Below, in pieces: positions 26,836-35,691 of a stretch of 64,000 nt of DNA; position 1 is the stretch's first letter, and the number at the start of each line of letters is the position of its first letter. A program made the translations under genes and the position numbers. The notes beneath the pieces were generated by a model, which did no database searches, was not told the DNA's origin, and worked only from the letters and a program-made list of their open reading frames with translations. This DNA is from Phycisphaerales bacterium. Lineage in GTDB: Bacteria > Planctomycetota > Phycisphaerae > Phycisphaerales > UBA1924. The stretch covers positions 1-64,000 of the forward strand of contig JADLCX010000063.1 of NCBI GenBank assembly GCA_020846975.1. The letters are read 5' to 3'.

Positions 26836-27648
26836 TCACCCCACCCCCAGCCCCTCCCGCACCTCACCCGGCAGCGACCCGACCAAGCCCGCCAGCCGAT
26901 CCAGCATCGCCGCCAGTGCGGCCGCATCCGCGCTCGCCGCCAGGCCGATGCACACCACGCCCGCGCCCTCCACGCCGCCCTCACCTCCACCCCCGATCGC
27001 CCACCACTCGCCCTTGGCCCCTCCCTCGCTCAGAAACTCCTGCACACGCGGGCTGAGCACCGCCAGCGCGAAACCCTCTTCCACGCACGCGACCCGCCAC
27101 CGCTTGTTGAACGCCTCGCTCTCCAGCGGGCCCAGCATCTTCCCACCCCCACCCCCACCCCCGCCCAGCGGCCGCGTCCACAGGCTGTTCCGCGTCAGCC
27201 TCACCCGCGGCCACCCGCCCCCGACGGGCACCGCCGCGATCGTGTTCACAACCGCGTGCCCGCCGTGGCCCCCCGTGTAGACCATGTGCGTGTGCTGCGC
27301 GACCACCACCGTCAAGCCATCCAGCCGCCCATCGGCGATCCAGCCCAGCCCCTTGGCCCCGCCCTTGAGCCCCTCGAACCACTCAAACGGCTTGAACGCC
27401 GCCTCTCGCTCCGCCTTCTCCTTGCGCCCGAACGCCCGCTTCACGAACCCCCGTTCCGCCAGCAGTGCCTCCACCGCCGCTCTCTTCCGCTTCTGGGCCC
27501 GCGCGGTGAAGACCGCCAGCGCGATCACCGCCACGACCACCACCGCGATGACCGCGATCGCCGCCGGCGGCGGACCGCTCCCTCCTCCCCCGCGAGAGTG
27601 CCTTCCCGCCTGCGCCAGCGCCACCATCAACGGTGCGAGCGGAATCAC
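26836..27648 (-). CDS. hypothetical membrane-anchored protein
   Basis: A 270-residue product starting at GTG 27648, whose GTGA overlaps the kdsA stop. A short Gly-rich N-terminus leads into one strong membrane helix (AIAVIAVVVVAVIALAVFTA), then a cytosolic beta-rich domain with Gly runs (an eight-Gly stretch) and a C-terminal helix. No family recognised. Coupled to kdsA, so it may be co-expressed without sharing a pathway. Confidence 0.6.
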   Translation of the reverse strand: MIPLAPLMVALAQAGRHSRGGGGSGPPPAAIAVIAVVVVAVIALAVFTARAQKRKRAAVEALLAERGFVKRAFGRKEKAEREAAFKPFEWFEGLKGGAKGLGWIADGRLDGLTVVVAQHTHMVYTGGHGGHAVVNTIAAVPVGGGWPRVRLTRNSLWTRPLGGGGGGGGKMLGPLESEAFNKRWRVACVEEGFALAVLSPRVQEFLSEGGAKGEWWAIGGGGEGGVEGAGVVCIGLAASADAAALAAMLDRLAGLVGSLPGEVREGLGVG

Positions 27649-28517
27649 CCCGCCCCCCCTTCAACCGCCTTCCGCACCGCCCCCACGCCCCTGATCACCC
27701 CCGGCATCTTCGACAGCGGGATCATCGTCGCCGCATCGCTCAGCGCCTTCGCCGGCTCCGGGTGGCACTCCATGAACAGCGCGTGCACGCCCGCCGCCGT
27801 CGCCGCCCGCGCCAGCATCGGCGCCAGCCGCGACATGCCCCCGGTCACCTTCCCGCCCTCGCCCTTGCCCGGCCGCTGCGTGCTGTGCGTGCAGTCAAAG
27901 CACACCGGCGCGGGCTCCTTCCCATCCGCCCGCAGTTCCATCATCTCCGCCACGCCCAGCAGGTCGTTGACCAGCCGCCCGTACCCGAAGAACGTGCCGC
28001 GCTCGCACAGCATCACGTTCTCGCACCCGGCCTGCGACAGCTTGTGCACCGGCCCGGCCATCTCCTCGGGCGAGAGGAACTGCCCCTTCTTGATGTTCAC
28101 GCCGCGCCCGTGCATCGCCGCGGCCCGCCCCGCCGCCACAAGCAAATCCGTCTGCCGGCACAGGAACGCCGGGATCTGCAGAAGATCCACCGCCCGCGCC
28201 GCCGGCTCCGCCTGCGAAGTCTCGTGGATGTCCGTCGTCGTCGGCACGCCCAGCTCGCGCCCGATCGCGGCGATCCACGCGAGCCCCTGCTCGATCCCCG
28301 GCCCCCGCGCCGAGTCGATGCTCGTCCGGTTGGCCTTGTCGAAACTCGCCTTGAAGATGTACGAGAGCCCGCCGCCCGCCGCGCAGCACGCGTCCCGCAC
28401 CACGCGCCCGACCTCCAGCCCGAGCTCGTAGCTCTCGATCACGCACGGCCCGGCGATGATCGCCAGCGGCCGGTCAGCGCCGATCTCGACGTTTCCAACG
28501 GTGCACACGCGCGGCAT
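27645..28517 (-). CDS. kdsA: 2-dehydro-3-deoxyphosphooctonate aldolase (KDO-8-P synthase)
   Basis: KdsA condenses phosphoenolpyruvate and arabinose 5-phosphate to KDO 8-phosphate for lipopolysaccharide. The 290-residue protein shows IIAGPCVIES near residue 20, FKASFDKANRTS, the substrate segment DIHE, and VCFDCTHSTQ near the end. The cysteine in AGPC is at the position of the metal ligand in metal-dependent forms. It implies an outer membrane with KDO-containing LPS. Other KDO genes are not in the window. Confidence 0.95.
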   Translation of the reverse strand: MPRVCTVGNVEIGADRPLAIIAGPCVIESYELGLEVGRVVRDACCAAGGGLSYIFKASFDKANRTSIDSARGPGIEQGLAWIAAIGRELGVPTTTDIHETSQAEPAARAVDLLQIPAFLCRQTDLLVAAGRAAAMHGRGVNIKKGQFLSPEEMAGPVHKLSQAGCENVMLCERGTFFGYGRLVNDLLGVAEMMELRADGKEPAPVCFDCTHSTQRPGKGEGGKVTGGMSRLAPMLARAATAAGVHALFMECHPEPAKALSDAATMIPLSKMPGVIRGVGAVRKAVEGGAG

Positions 28518-28562
28518 CGCTCGATCGTACGCGCCCCGCGACGCCCCCGGCCGCGCAGGGCC

Positions 28563-28736
28563 TTACGACTTCACCTTCGACACGCCGCTCATCCAGTTCT
28601 CCATCTTGTCGATCCAGCCCACGATGCGCACGCGCTGCGTCACCAGCACCAGCACCAGCAGGCAGATGGACAGGATCTTGTAACGCCACAGCGTCCGTTC
28701 CAGCGTGTCGATCCGTTCGTCAGGGTTCTTAGGCAT
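28563..28736 (-). CDS. 57-residue single-pass membrane protein
   Basis: A short frame with ATG at 28736 and GGAAG 7 nt upstream. It starts MPKNPDERIDTLERTLWRYK, then one membrane helix (ILSICLLVLVLVTQRVRIVG) and a charged tail ending VKS. It lies between the polyferredoxin gene and kdsA on the same strand, 45 bp before kdsA. Codon use and composition match the neighbours. Function unknown. Confidence 0.6.
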   Translation of the reverse strand: MPKNPDERIDTLERTLWRYKILSICLLVLVLVTQRVRIVGWIDKMENWMSGVSKVKS

Positions 28737-28913
28737 GGTGAAGCTTCCGATGAACCTGGGCCGTTGCGTATCGGCGCGGCCGCCCGCAAAACGTGAAACC
28801 GCCGGCCCGTCCCTGTTATCCGGACCTCGCGCCGCCCCTGCCTGTCCGCAGCTTCTGCGCTCTCACGCATCCCGTGCGCGGCGATGGCGCACGTTCCGCA
28901 CCCGAGACCCCGA

Positions 28914-31616
28914 TCAACCCGGCCCCATCTGCTCCCGCGACTTGGCGATCGCCTCCCATCTCGCGGCATCCTCGGCCCGTCCTCGCTCGGCCAGCAGTTC
29001 CGACAGCCGGCGCGCCAGGAACGCGTTGCGGTCCGAGAGTTCCGCGGCCCTGGTCATCTCGCGGATCGCGTCGTCCTTCCGCTCCGTCGCGTACAGCGCC
29101 ATCGCCAGCGTGTACCGAACCACCCCGCACTCGGGCAGGTCGTCGCGCGCCAGTTCAAGAGCGCGAACGCCCTCGGCCAGGTACTGGCCGCGCTGCGCGC
29201 CCAGGTCCATCAGCGCGGTCCCGATCCTGAACAGCGACCACGCCGAGCGACCGTCACCCATCGACTTCCTCAGCAACTCCACCGCCTCGTGGATCAGGCC
29301 CTGCGCCGCATCGTCACGCTCCAGCCTCGCCAGCAGCACACCCGCCGAGAACAACGTCTGCCACTGCGTCGTGTGCGCGCCGACGCCGCGGGCCTTGCCC
29401 GCGCCCGCCGCCGCCAGCTCCGCGGCACGATCGCGCCGACCAAGCCCCGCGAGCAGCCCCGCCGCCGAGACCTCCAGTTCGCCGCGCTTGCCCGCGTGCG
29501 TCAGCGCCCTCTCGACAAGCCCCACCGCCCGCTCCTTCATCGCCGCCCCGCCGCGCGGGTCGCCGCCCATCTGCGCGAACAGCCCCGCCGCCTCCATCAG
29601 CGTCCCCGGCTCGTCCAACGGCTCGGTGGCCAGCGCCCGGTCGATCTGCGCGACCGCCCCGCTCAACGGCCCGTCCTGCGCCAGCGCGAGCTCGAACCTC
29701 GCCATGATCAGGAACGCCCGCGCACGCGCAGGCCTGGCGTTCAGCGCGGGCCCCATGATCGCCTCGACCGCCGCGCGGCCCGAGGCCGTGTCCGGCGATG
29801 TCCGCATCGCGCTCTCGGCCAGGATCGCCCTCGCCCCATCCAGATCGTCGTGCTTCTCCAGCGCTCGCCGGTTCATGTCCAGCACCCGCGCCTGCGCCCT
29901 CGCCATCGCCTCGCGATATTCCGCCTCGTTCTTCGCCCTCGCGCCCTCCTGCGCCTGGATCACCCGCCCCGCCTGCTCCAAAAGGCTGTCCCGCGGGTGC
30001 CCGCGCTCGATGATCCGGTCGATCCGCGCCAGCGCCCTGTCGAACTCGCCCAGGATCAGGTGCGCGTACGAGAGCGACAACTCCCCGTCGGGCGGGATCT
30101 CCCACCCGATCGCCCGCACGCCCGCGGCCCGGACCGGATCGTCCTCCCAGAACGGCCCGGCCCGCGTGTGCAGCCCGATCACCCGCCGCGCCGCCTCCGC
30201 CTCCGCCGCCGTCGCCTGGAACTGCGGCGAGAGCGCCACATCCGTCGGTGTGTGCAGCCGGTTGAACGCCAACTCCGACCTCATCAGCATCACGCGCACG
30301 ACCCCGCCCCACAACGCGACCGACATCATCACCACCGTCCCGGCGATGAGCAGCCACCCGACCGGCCTGATCCGCCCTCGGTACCGCAGTTGCCAGTTCT
30401 GCAGCCGCGAGTTGGCGATCCCGCCCCACTTCACCGGCCGCATCGTCCAGAGCTTCCACGTGCAGAACGCCATGATCCCGCCCAGCCCCACCGCCATCAG
30501 CATCGGCACCGAGTTGAACATCCCGCGGTAACTCTGGAAGTACAGCAGGAACAGCGCGAGCACCGCGACCTCCTCGTACCACCGGAGGTCGTACCGCGCC
30601 TTCCGCAGCGCGGCCGCCTCCGCCGCGGTTTCCTCCGCCGCGCGGCTCCTCGGCTTGATCTTCACCGCCGGCGCGCCGAACCCGAAATACAGGGCCTCGT
30701 TCGGGCACGTGCTCACGCAGTCCATGCACTTCATGCAGCCCGGATCGACCACCATCCCGAAGTCACGCACTTCCTCGTGCACGCGGACGTTGCTCGTGCA
30801 CACCGCCGTGCAGTGGCCGCAGTGCTCGCACGCGTCGGTCACGCGGATGCGCCCCACCGCGAGCCTGTCCGCCGGCGCGAAGAACCCGCCGTACGGGCAC
30901 CCGTACGTGCAGAACCCCTTCGAGCCCAGGAAGTACACGGTCGCGAACGCGCACACGCCCAGGAACGGGATCGCCCAGTACCACGGCGCGAACGTCGCCC
31001 AGAAGTCCTCGATGATCAGTTCCGACCGTACGCCGGGGAGCGGATCGCTCTGGCCCAGCCACGCGGGCATCCGTCCCGCCGCGTCCATCACCAGCGGCCG
31101 GATCACCATCCGGTGCGCCACCGGCCACACGAACATGTAGATCGCCAGGCCCAGCGGCACCCACATCAGCAGCCGTGCCCGCAGCGGCTTGGGCTTGATC
31201 CCCACCTTCATCATCACCCACGCGCACAGGTCCTGCAGCGCGACCAGGTGGCACCCCCACCCGCAGAACCACCGCCCCAGCACCAGTGTGCTCAGGATCG
31301 CCAGCGCAAAGAAGATGAACCCCGCGTTGATCGCCCCCTCGCGCAGCGTCTCCATCGACTCGCTCGGCTCCACCGGCGAGACCGTGCGCCCGGTCAGTTT
31401 CCACTGCACGATGTGGATCGCGATCGCCACGTGCACCAGGATCAGCACCAGCGCACGCCACTTCCCCACGCGGCTGTGCCTGATCGTCCCGTGCCCGGAT
31501 TCCCAAGCGTTGCGACCGCCCCCGGCCGGTCCCGACGGCAGCACCGTCAGCGGGATCGGCTTCCCGCCGCGCTTGGGTGTGCAGCGTGGGCTTGTCGTCG
31601 GGCTTGCTCGGGACAT
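28914..31616 (-). CDS. membrane polyferredoxin (NapH/CcoG-like) fused to a TPR domain
   Basis: A 900-residue fusion. The N-terminal half has about six membrane helices with two cysteine motifs near membrane ends (RWFCGWGCHLVALQDL and GFCTYGCPYGGF) and two 4Fe-4S motifs (CEHCGHCTAVC, CMKCMDCVSTCP), as in NapH, NosR and CcoG electron-transfer proteins. The C-terminal ~400 residues are helical TPR-like repeats rich in Ala and Arg. I take ATG 31616 rather than a TTG four codons upstream. Partner enzyme not evident: no nitrate, nitrous oxide or cytochrome oxidase genes lie nearby. Confidence 0.8.
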   Translation of the reverse strand: MSRASPTTSPRCTPKRGGKPIPLTVLPSGPAGGGRNAWESGHGTIRHSRVGKWRALVLILVHVAIAIHIVQWKLTGRTVSPVEPSESMETLREGAINAGFIFFALAILSTLVLGRWFCGWGCHLVALQDLCAWVMMKVGIKPKPLRARLLMWVPLGLAIYMFVWPVAHRMVIRPLVMDAAGRMPAWLGQSDPLPGVRSELIIEDFWATFAPWYWAIPFLGVCAFATVYFLGSKGFCTYGCPYGGFFAPADRLAVGRIRVTDACEHCGHCTAVCTSNVRVHEEVRDFGMVVDPGCMKCMDCVSTCPNEALYFGFGAPAVKIKPRSRAAEETAAEAAALRKARYDLRWYEEVAVLALFLLYFQSYRGMFNSVPMLMAVGLGGIMAFCTWKLWTMRPVKWGGIANSRLQNWQLRYRGRIRPVGWLLIAGTVVMMSVALWGGVVRVMLMRSELAFNRLHTPTDVALSPQFQATAAEAEAARRVIGLHTRAGPFWEDDPVRAAGVRAIGWEIPPDGELSLSYAHLILGEFDRALARIDRIIERGHPRDSLLEQAGRVIQAQEGARAKNEAEYREAMARAQARVLDMNRRALEKHDDLDGARAILAESAMRTSPDTASGRAAVEAIMGPALNARPARARAFLIMARFELALAQDGPLSGAVAQIDRALATEPLDEPGTLMEAAGLFAQMGGDPRGGAAMKERAVGLVERALTHAGKRGELEVSAAGLLAGLGRRDRAAELAAAGAGKARGVGAHTTQWQTLFSAGVLLARLERDDAAQGLIHEAVELLRKSMGDGRSAWSLFRIGTALMDLGAQRGQYLAEGVRALELARDDLPECGVVRYTLAMALYATERKDDAIREMTRAAELSDRNAFLARRLSELLAERGRAEDAARWEAIAKSREQMGPG

Positions 31617-31696
31617 GACCTGATCCAATCCTAGCGGGTTCTATCCGTCTGATGGGGCCGACGCGTTCCCACCGGGCTTGTACACTCACACCGCCG

Positions 31697-32794
31697 ATGC
31701 GCATCGACATCCACACCCACATCCTGCCCGAACCGGGAAGCTGGCCCGACTGGACGGCTCGCTCGGGCTATCCCGGCTGGATACACCTCGAGCAAGTCCG
31801 CGATGCTTCCGGCGGCTGCCGCTGCGCCCGGATGCTCCAGTCCGAGCCCGGCGGCAAGCACCGCTTCTTCCGCGAGATCCTTCCCAACTGCTGGGACCCG
31901 CACACGCGCTTGCGAGAGATCGACGAGCTCATGGGTCCGGGCTCGATCCAGGCCCTGAGCACCGTCCCGGTCATGTTCAGCTACTGGGCCAGGCCGCGGG
32001 ACGCCTACGACCTTGCCCGCCTGCTCAACGATCACATCGCCGAGGCCTGCCGCGCCCACCCGACCCGCTTCGTCGGGCTCGGCACTATCCCGATGCAGGA
32101 CCCCGTCCTCGCGATCAAGGAGCTCGAACGCTGCGTCCGCGACCTGCGCATGCCCGGAATCCAGATCGGCACCAACATCAACGGCCTCAACATCGACGAT
32201 CCGAGCGCGGTCGAAGTCCTCACCGCGGCCGAGCAGATCGGTGCCTGCGTTTTCGTTCATCCTTGGGACATGCTCGCCCATGCCGTGCATCGTCCCGTTG
32301 TCTCCATGGAGCACGACCTCGTGCCCCAGCCCCCCATCCAACACCCGCGCCTCGCCAAGAACTGGGCCAACTGGCTCATCGGCATGCCCTTCGAGACCGC
32401 CCTCGCGATCCAGTCGGTCCTCTTCGGCGGCGTGCTCGAGGCCCTCCCGAAACTCCGCATCGGATTCGCCCACGCCGGCGGCGCCTTCCCCGGCACCCTC
32501 GGCCGCATCGACCACGGCTTCCACGCCCGCCCCGACCTGTGCCAGGTCCACACCCGCACGCCCCCCGCCGCGCAGACCCGCTCGTTCTACATCGACTCCC
32601 TCACCCACGATGCCGACACCCTCCGCGCCCTCATCCGCCAGTTCGGCCCGGACCGCATCATGCTCGGCAGCGACTACCCCTTCCCCCTCGGCGAGGATCG
32701 CCCCGGCGACATGATCGCGGCCATGTCCGACCTGCCGACCCAGACCCGCGATCAACTGCTCCGCGGCACGGCCCGCGAGTTCCTGCGCCTCTGA
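31697..32794 (+). CDS. 2-amino-3-carboxymuconate-6-semialdehyde decarboxylase (ACMSD)
   Basis: ACMSD decarboxylates the ring-cleavage product of 3-hydroxyanthranilate, diverting tryptophan carbon away from quinolinate/NAD and towards glutaryl-CoA. The 365-residue amidohydrolase has the metal HxH in MRIDIHTHILPE at the N-terminus, histidines in FVHPWDM and FAHAGGAFPG, and the metal Asp in MLGSDYPFPLGED. First gene of the kyn cluster, divergent from the polyferredoxin gene. ATG 31697 makes the HxH motif start at residue 5, as usual in the family. Confidence 0.9.
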   Translation: MRIDIHTHILPEPGSWPDWTARSGYPGWIHLEQVRDASGGCRCARMLQSEPGGKHRFFREILPNCWDPHTRLREIDELMGPGSIQALSTVPVMFSYWARPRDAYDLARLLNDHIAEACRAHPTRFVGLGTIPMQDPVLAIKELERCVRDLRMPGIQIGTNINGLNIDDPSAVEVLTAAEQIGACVFVHPWDMLAHAVHRPVVSMEHDLVPQPPIQHPRLAKNWANWLIGMPFETALAIQSVLFGGVLEALPKLRIGFAHAGGAFPGTLGRIDHGFHARPDLCQVHTRTPPAAQTRSFYIDSLTHDADTLRALIRQFGPDRIMLGSDYPFPLGEDRPGDMIAAMSDLPTQTRDQLLRGTAREFLRL

Positions 32795-32825
32795 ACCCGC
32801 TCCCCGGGGCGTACCGTTGCCTCCG

Positions 32826-34106
32826 ATGCCCACCCCGTCCGTCAACGCCGCCGAAGCCGCGGCCCTGGCGCTCGACCAGGCCGATCCGCTCCGCGCCTTC
32901 CGCGAGCAGTTCCACATCCCGCGCACACCCGACGGATCCGCCGAAGTCGTCTACCTCTGCGGCAACTCACTCGGCCTCATGCCGCGAGCGACGCGCGACG
33001 CCGTGATGCAGGAACTCGACGACTGGGCCCGCCTCGGTGTCGAGGGCCACTTCCACGCCAGGCATCCCTGGTTCCCGGCCCACGAGTTCTGCCGCGAGAC
33101 CGCGGCGAGGCTGGTCGGCGCGCGCCCGCACGAAGTCGTGATGATGAACAGCCTCACGGTGAACCTTCACCTGATGATGGCGACGTTCTACCGGCCCACC
33201 CCCGATCGCTACAGGATCGTCATCGAGGATGCCGCGTTCCCCAGCGACTCCTACGCCGTCTGGAGCCAGGCCCACTGGCACGGACTCGATCCCTCCGACG
33301 CCGTCGTGCGCCTCAAGCCACGACACGGCGAGCACGCCCTCCGCACCGACGACATCCTCGAAACCCTCGAACGCCACGGCGAAACCATCGCGCTGGTCAT
33401 GCTCTCCGGCGTCAACTACCTCACCGGACAGGTCTTCGACTTCGCCAAGATCACCGAGGCCGGCCACCGCCTCGGCGCCCACGTCGGCTGGGACCTCGCC
33501 CACGCCGCGGGCAACATCCCGCTCTCGCTCCACGATTGGAACGCCGACTTCGCCTGCTGGTGTTCTTACAAGTACCTCAACTCCGGCGCGGGCGCGGTCG
33601 CGGGTTGCTTCATCCACGAGCGCCACACCCGCAACACCGATCTCCCCCGCTTCGCCGGCTGGTGGGGCAACGACCCCAAGACCCGCTTCAAGATGGGCCC
33701 CGAGTTCGTCCCGATCCCCACCGCCGACGCCTGGTCCCTCTCCAACCCGCCCGTCCTCGCGCTCTCGCCCGTGCGCGTCTCGCTCGGGATCTTCGACCTC
33801 GCCACGATGCCCGCCCTCCGCACCAAGAGCCTCGCCCTCCACGCCTACCTCCGCACGCAGGTCGAGTCGCTCCGCTCACCCGCCATCGACCTCATCACCC
33901 CGCGCGAAGATTCCGCCCACGGCTCGCAACTCTCCATCGCCGTCAAGGACCGCCCGCGCGACCTCTTCAACGCCCTCACCCAAGACCACGTCATGTGCGA
34001 CTTCCGCGAGCCCAACGTCGTCCGCATCGCGCCCGTCCCCCTCTACAACACCTTCCACGACTGCTGGCGGTTCACCGAAATCCTCCGCAAACACTTGATG
34101 CCTTGA
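32826..34106 (+). CDS. kynU: kynureninase
   Basis: A PLP enzyme that splits kynurenine or 3-hydroxykynurenine into (3-hydroxy)anthranilate and alanine. The 426-residue protein shows YLCGNSLGLMPRATRDAV near the N-terminus and the PLP lysine in CWCSYKYLNSG, with DLAHAAGN just before. ATG 32826 is preferred to a TTG three codons earlier. Lies 31 bp after the ACMSD gene. Its last codons (LMP, stop) fall inside the dispersed repeat at 34095-34138, so the C-terminus may have been trimmed or extended by the repeat. Confidence 0.95.
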   Translation: MPTPSVNAAEAAALALDQADPLRAFREQFHIPRTPDGSAEVVYLCGNSLGLMPRATRDAVMQELDDWARLGVEGHFHARHPWFPAHEFCRETAARLVGARPHEVVMMNSLTVNLHLMMATFYRPTPDRYRIVIEDAAFPSDSYAVWSQAHWHGLDPSDAVVRLKPRHGEHALRTDDILETLERHGETIALVMLSGVNYLTGQVFDFAKITEAGHRLGAHVGWDLAHAAGNIPLSLHDWNADFACWCSYKYLNSGAGAVAGCFIHERHTRNTDLPRFAGWWGNDPKTRFKMGPEFVPIPTADAWSLSNPPVLALSPVRVSLGIFDLATMPALRTKSLALHAYLRTQVESLRSPAIDLITPREDSAHGSQLSIAVKDRPRDLFNALTQDHVMCDFREPNVVRIAPVPLYNTFHDCWRFTEILRKHLMP

Positions 34107-34138
34107 TGCCTCAGGCCTTGATGCCTTCTTGTCTCATC
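34095..34138. repeat. dispersed ~44-bp repeat, copy at the kynU-kmo junction
   Basis: Second copy of the repeat seen in mfd at 21610-21653. It contains three GATGCCT(T/C) units, covers the kynU stop codon and reaches to within 40 nt of the kmo start. It has the same orientation on the plus strand as the mfd copy. Confidence 0.7.
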
Positions 34139-34173
34139 AAGACTCCCTCCCTCCTTCCCTCCGTGCCTCCGCG

Positions 34174-35667
34174 GTGAACTCTCCCTCCACACTCATCATC
34201 GGCGCCGGCCTCGCCGGCTCACTCCTCGCGATCTACCTCGCGCGGCGCGGGCACAAGGTCGCCCTCTACGAGCGCCGCCCAGACCCGCGCCAGGCCGGCT
34301 ACATCGGCGGCCGCTCCATCAACCTCGCCCTCTCCGCCCGCGGCCTGTGGGGCATGGCCGGCGTCGGCATCACCGACGAGATCCTTGCCCACGCCATCCC
34401 CATGCGCGGCCGCTGCCTGCACTCGCCCATCGGCGATCTCGCCTTCCAGCCCTACAGCAAGAACCCGACCGACGCCATCAACTCCATCAGCCGCGGCGGG
34501 CTCAACCTCGCCCTCCTGCACGCCGCGGCCCGCGAGCCCAACGTCTCCTTCCACTTCAACCACCGCTGCCTCGATGTCGATCTGACACGCAACGCCGCGG
34601 CGCTCATCCACGAAACCCCGGGGGGAACTGGTCGCGCCATCACCGTGGAAGCCGACCTCATCTGCGGTGCCGACGGAGCCTTCAGCCCCGTCCGCGGCGC
34701 GATGCAGAAGACCGACCGCTTCGACTACAGCCAGAGCTACCTCGAACACGGGTACAAGGAACTGCACATCCCGGCCGTGGCATCGGCATCCCTGCCGATG
34801 AGCGATCCGACCGGCTCAACGCCGGGCGGATCGCTGCAAACCGCGCGTGCGGCAAAGGGCGAAAGCCACATCGGCAAGGATGCCGATGCCACCCGCTTCG
34901 CCCTCGACCCCAACGCCCTCCACATCTGGCCCCGCGGCGGCGCGATGATGATCGCCCTGCCCAACCCCGACGGTTCGTTCACCTGCACGCTCTTCTGGCC
35001 GTTTGATGGCCCGCACGGCCTCAACGCTCTCACCACGCGCGGGCAAGTCCTCGCCTTCTTCACCCAGCACTACCCCGACGCCGTCCCCCTCATGCCCACG
35101 CTCGCCGACGACTTCCTGCGCAACCCCAGTTCGTCGCTCGTGACCGTCCGCTGCAAGCCGTGGTTTCACTTCGCGCCGGGCGGCCGCGCCGCGGTGCTGC
35201 TCGGCGATGCCGCCCACGCGATCGTCCCCTTCTACGGACAGGGCATGAACTGCGCGTTCGAGGATTGCCGCGTCCTCGCAGAAACCCTCGACGCCCACGG
35301 CCACGATTTCGCGGCCGCGCTCCCGGCCTACCAGGCCGCCCGCAAGCCCAACGCCGACGCCATCGCCGACATGGCGCTCGAGAACTTCATCGAGATGCGC
35401 GACAAGGTCGGGAGCAAGGATTTCCTGCACCGCAAGCGCCTCGAACACGCCCTCCACCAGATCGATCCCGCGAACCTCACGCCGCAGTACCACCTCGTCA
35501 GCTTCTCGACCGTCCCCTACGCCGAAGCGCAGCGTCAGGGCCGGCGCATCGACGCGCTGCTCGACCGTTTCACCGCCGCGTTCCCGCGCGCCGAGGGCGA
35601 GGGTCTCGATACGCCCGAGTTCGTCGCCCGCGTGCGCGCCCGACTCGGAGGCCTGCTCGCAAGTTGA
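34174..35667 (+). CDS. kmo: kynurenine 3-monooxygenase
   Basis: An FAD, NADPH-dependent hydroxylase that turns kynurenine into 3-hydroxykynurenine. The FAD-binding GAGLAGSLLA loop is near the N-terminus, GGRSINLALSARG follows, and LLGDAAHAIVPFYGQGMNCA is the second FAD motif. I use GTG 34174, which puts the first strand at residue 6. About 39 residues between ELHIPA and FALDPNALHIWPRG are coded by an inverted-repeat element (34777-34892) and have no counterpart in the family as I know it. The frame is intact; whether the enzyme stays active is unknown. 497 residues against about 460 usual. Confidence 0.92.
   Translation: MNSPSTLIIGAGLAGSLLAIYLARRGHKVALYERRPDPRQAGYIGGRSINLALSARGLWGMAGVGITDEILAHAIPMRGRCLHSPIGDLAFQPYSKNPTDAINSISRGGLNLALLHAAAREPNVSFHFNHRCLDVDLTRNAAALIHETPGGTGRAITVEADLICGADGAFSPVRGAMQKTDRFDYSQSYLEHGYKELHIPAVASASLPMSDPTGSTPGGSLQTARAAKGESHIGKDADATRFALDPNALHIWPRGGAMMIALPNPDGSFTCTLFWPFDGPHGLNALTTRGQVLAFFTQHYPDAVPLMPTLADDFLRNPSSSLVTVRCKPWFHFAPGGRAAVLLGDAAHAIVPFYGQGMNCAFEDCRVLAETLDAHGHDFAAALPAYQAARKPNADAIADMALENFIEMRDKVGSKDFLHRKRLEHALHQIDPANLTPQYHLVSFSTVPYAEAQRQGRRIDALLDRFTAAFPRAEGEGLDTPEFVARVRARLGGLLAS
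34777..34892. repeat. REPIN/MITE-like inverted-repeat element, 116-bp copy inside kmo
   Basis: Left end 34777-34800 and right end 34869-34892 are inverted copies with one mismatch in 24. Each end holds an 8-bp palindrome around 4 nt (CATCGGCATCCCTGCCGATG; CATCGGCAAGGATGCCGATG). A 35-nt hairpin, 15-bp stem with one mismatch and loop TCAAC, follows the left end at 34801-34835. Same design as 26647-26833. Translated in frame within kmo. Confidence 0.75.
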
Positions 35668-35691
35668 CGCGCCGCACCTTACCATCCGTGA

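Noticed and set aside
28884..31634. 916-codon plus-strand frame over the polyferredoxin gene
   Set aside because: Arg/Pro/His-rich antisense frame; the minus strand has clear iron-sulfur motifs.
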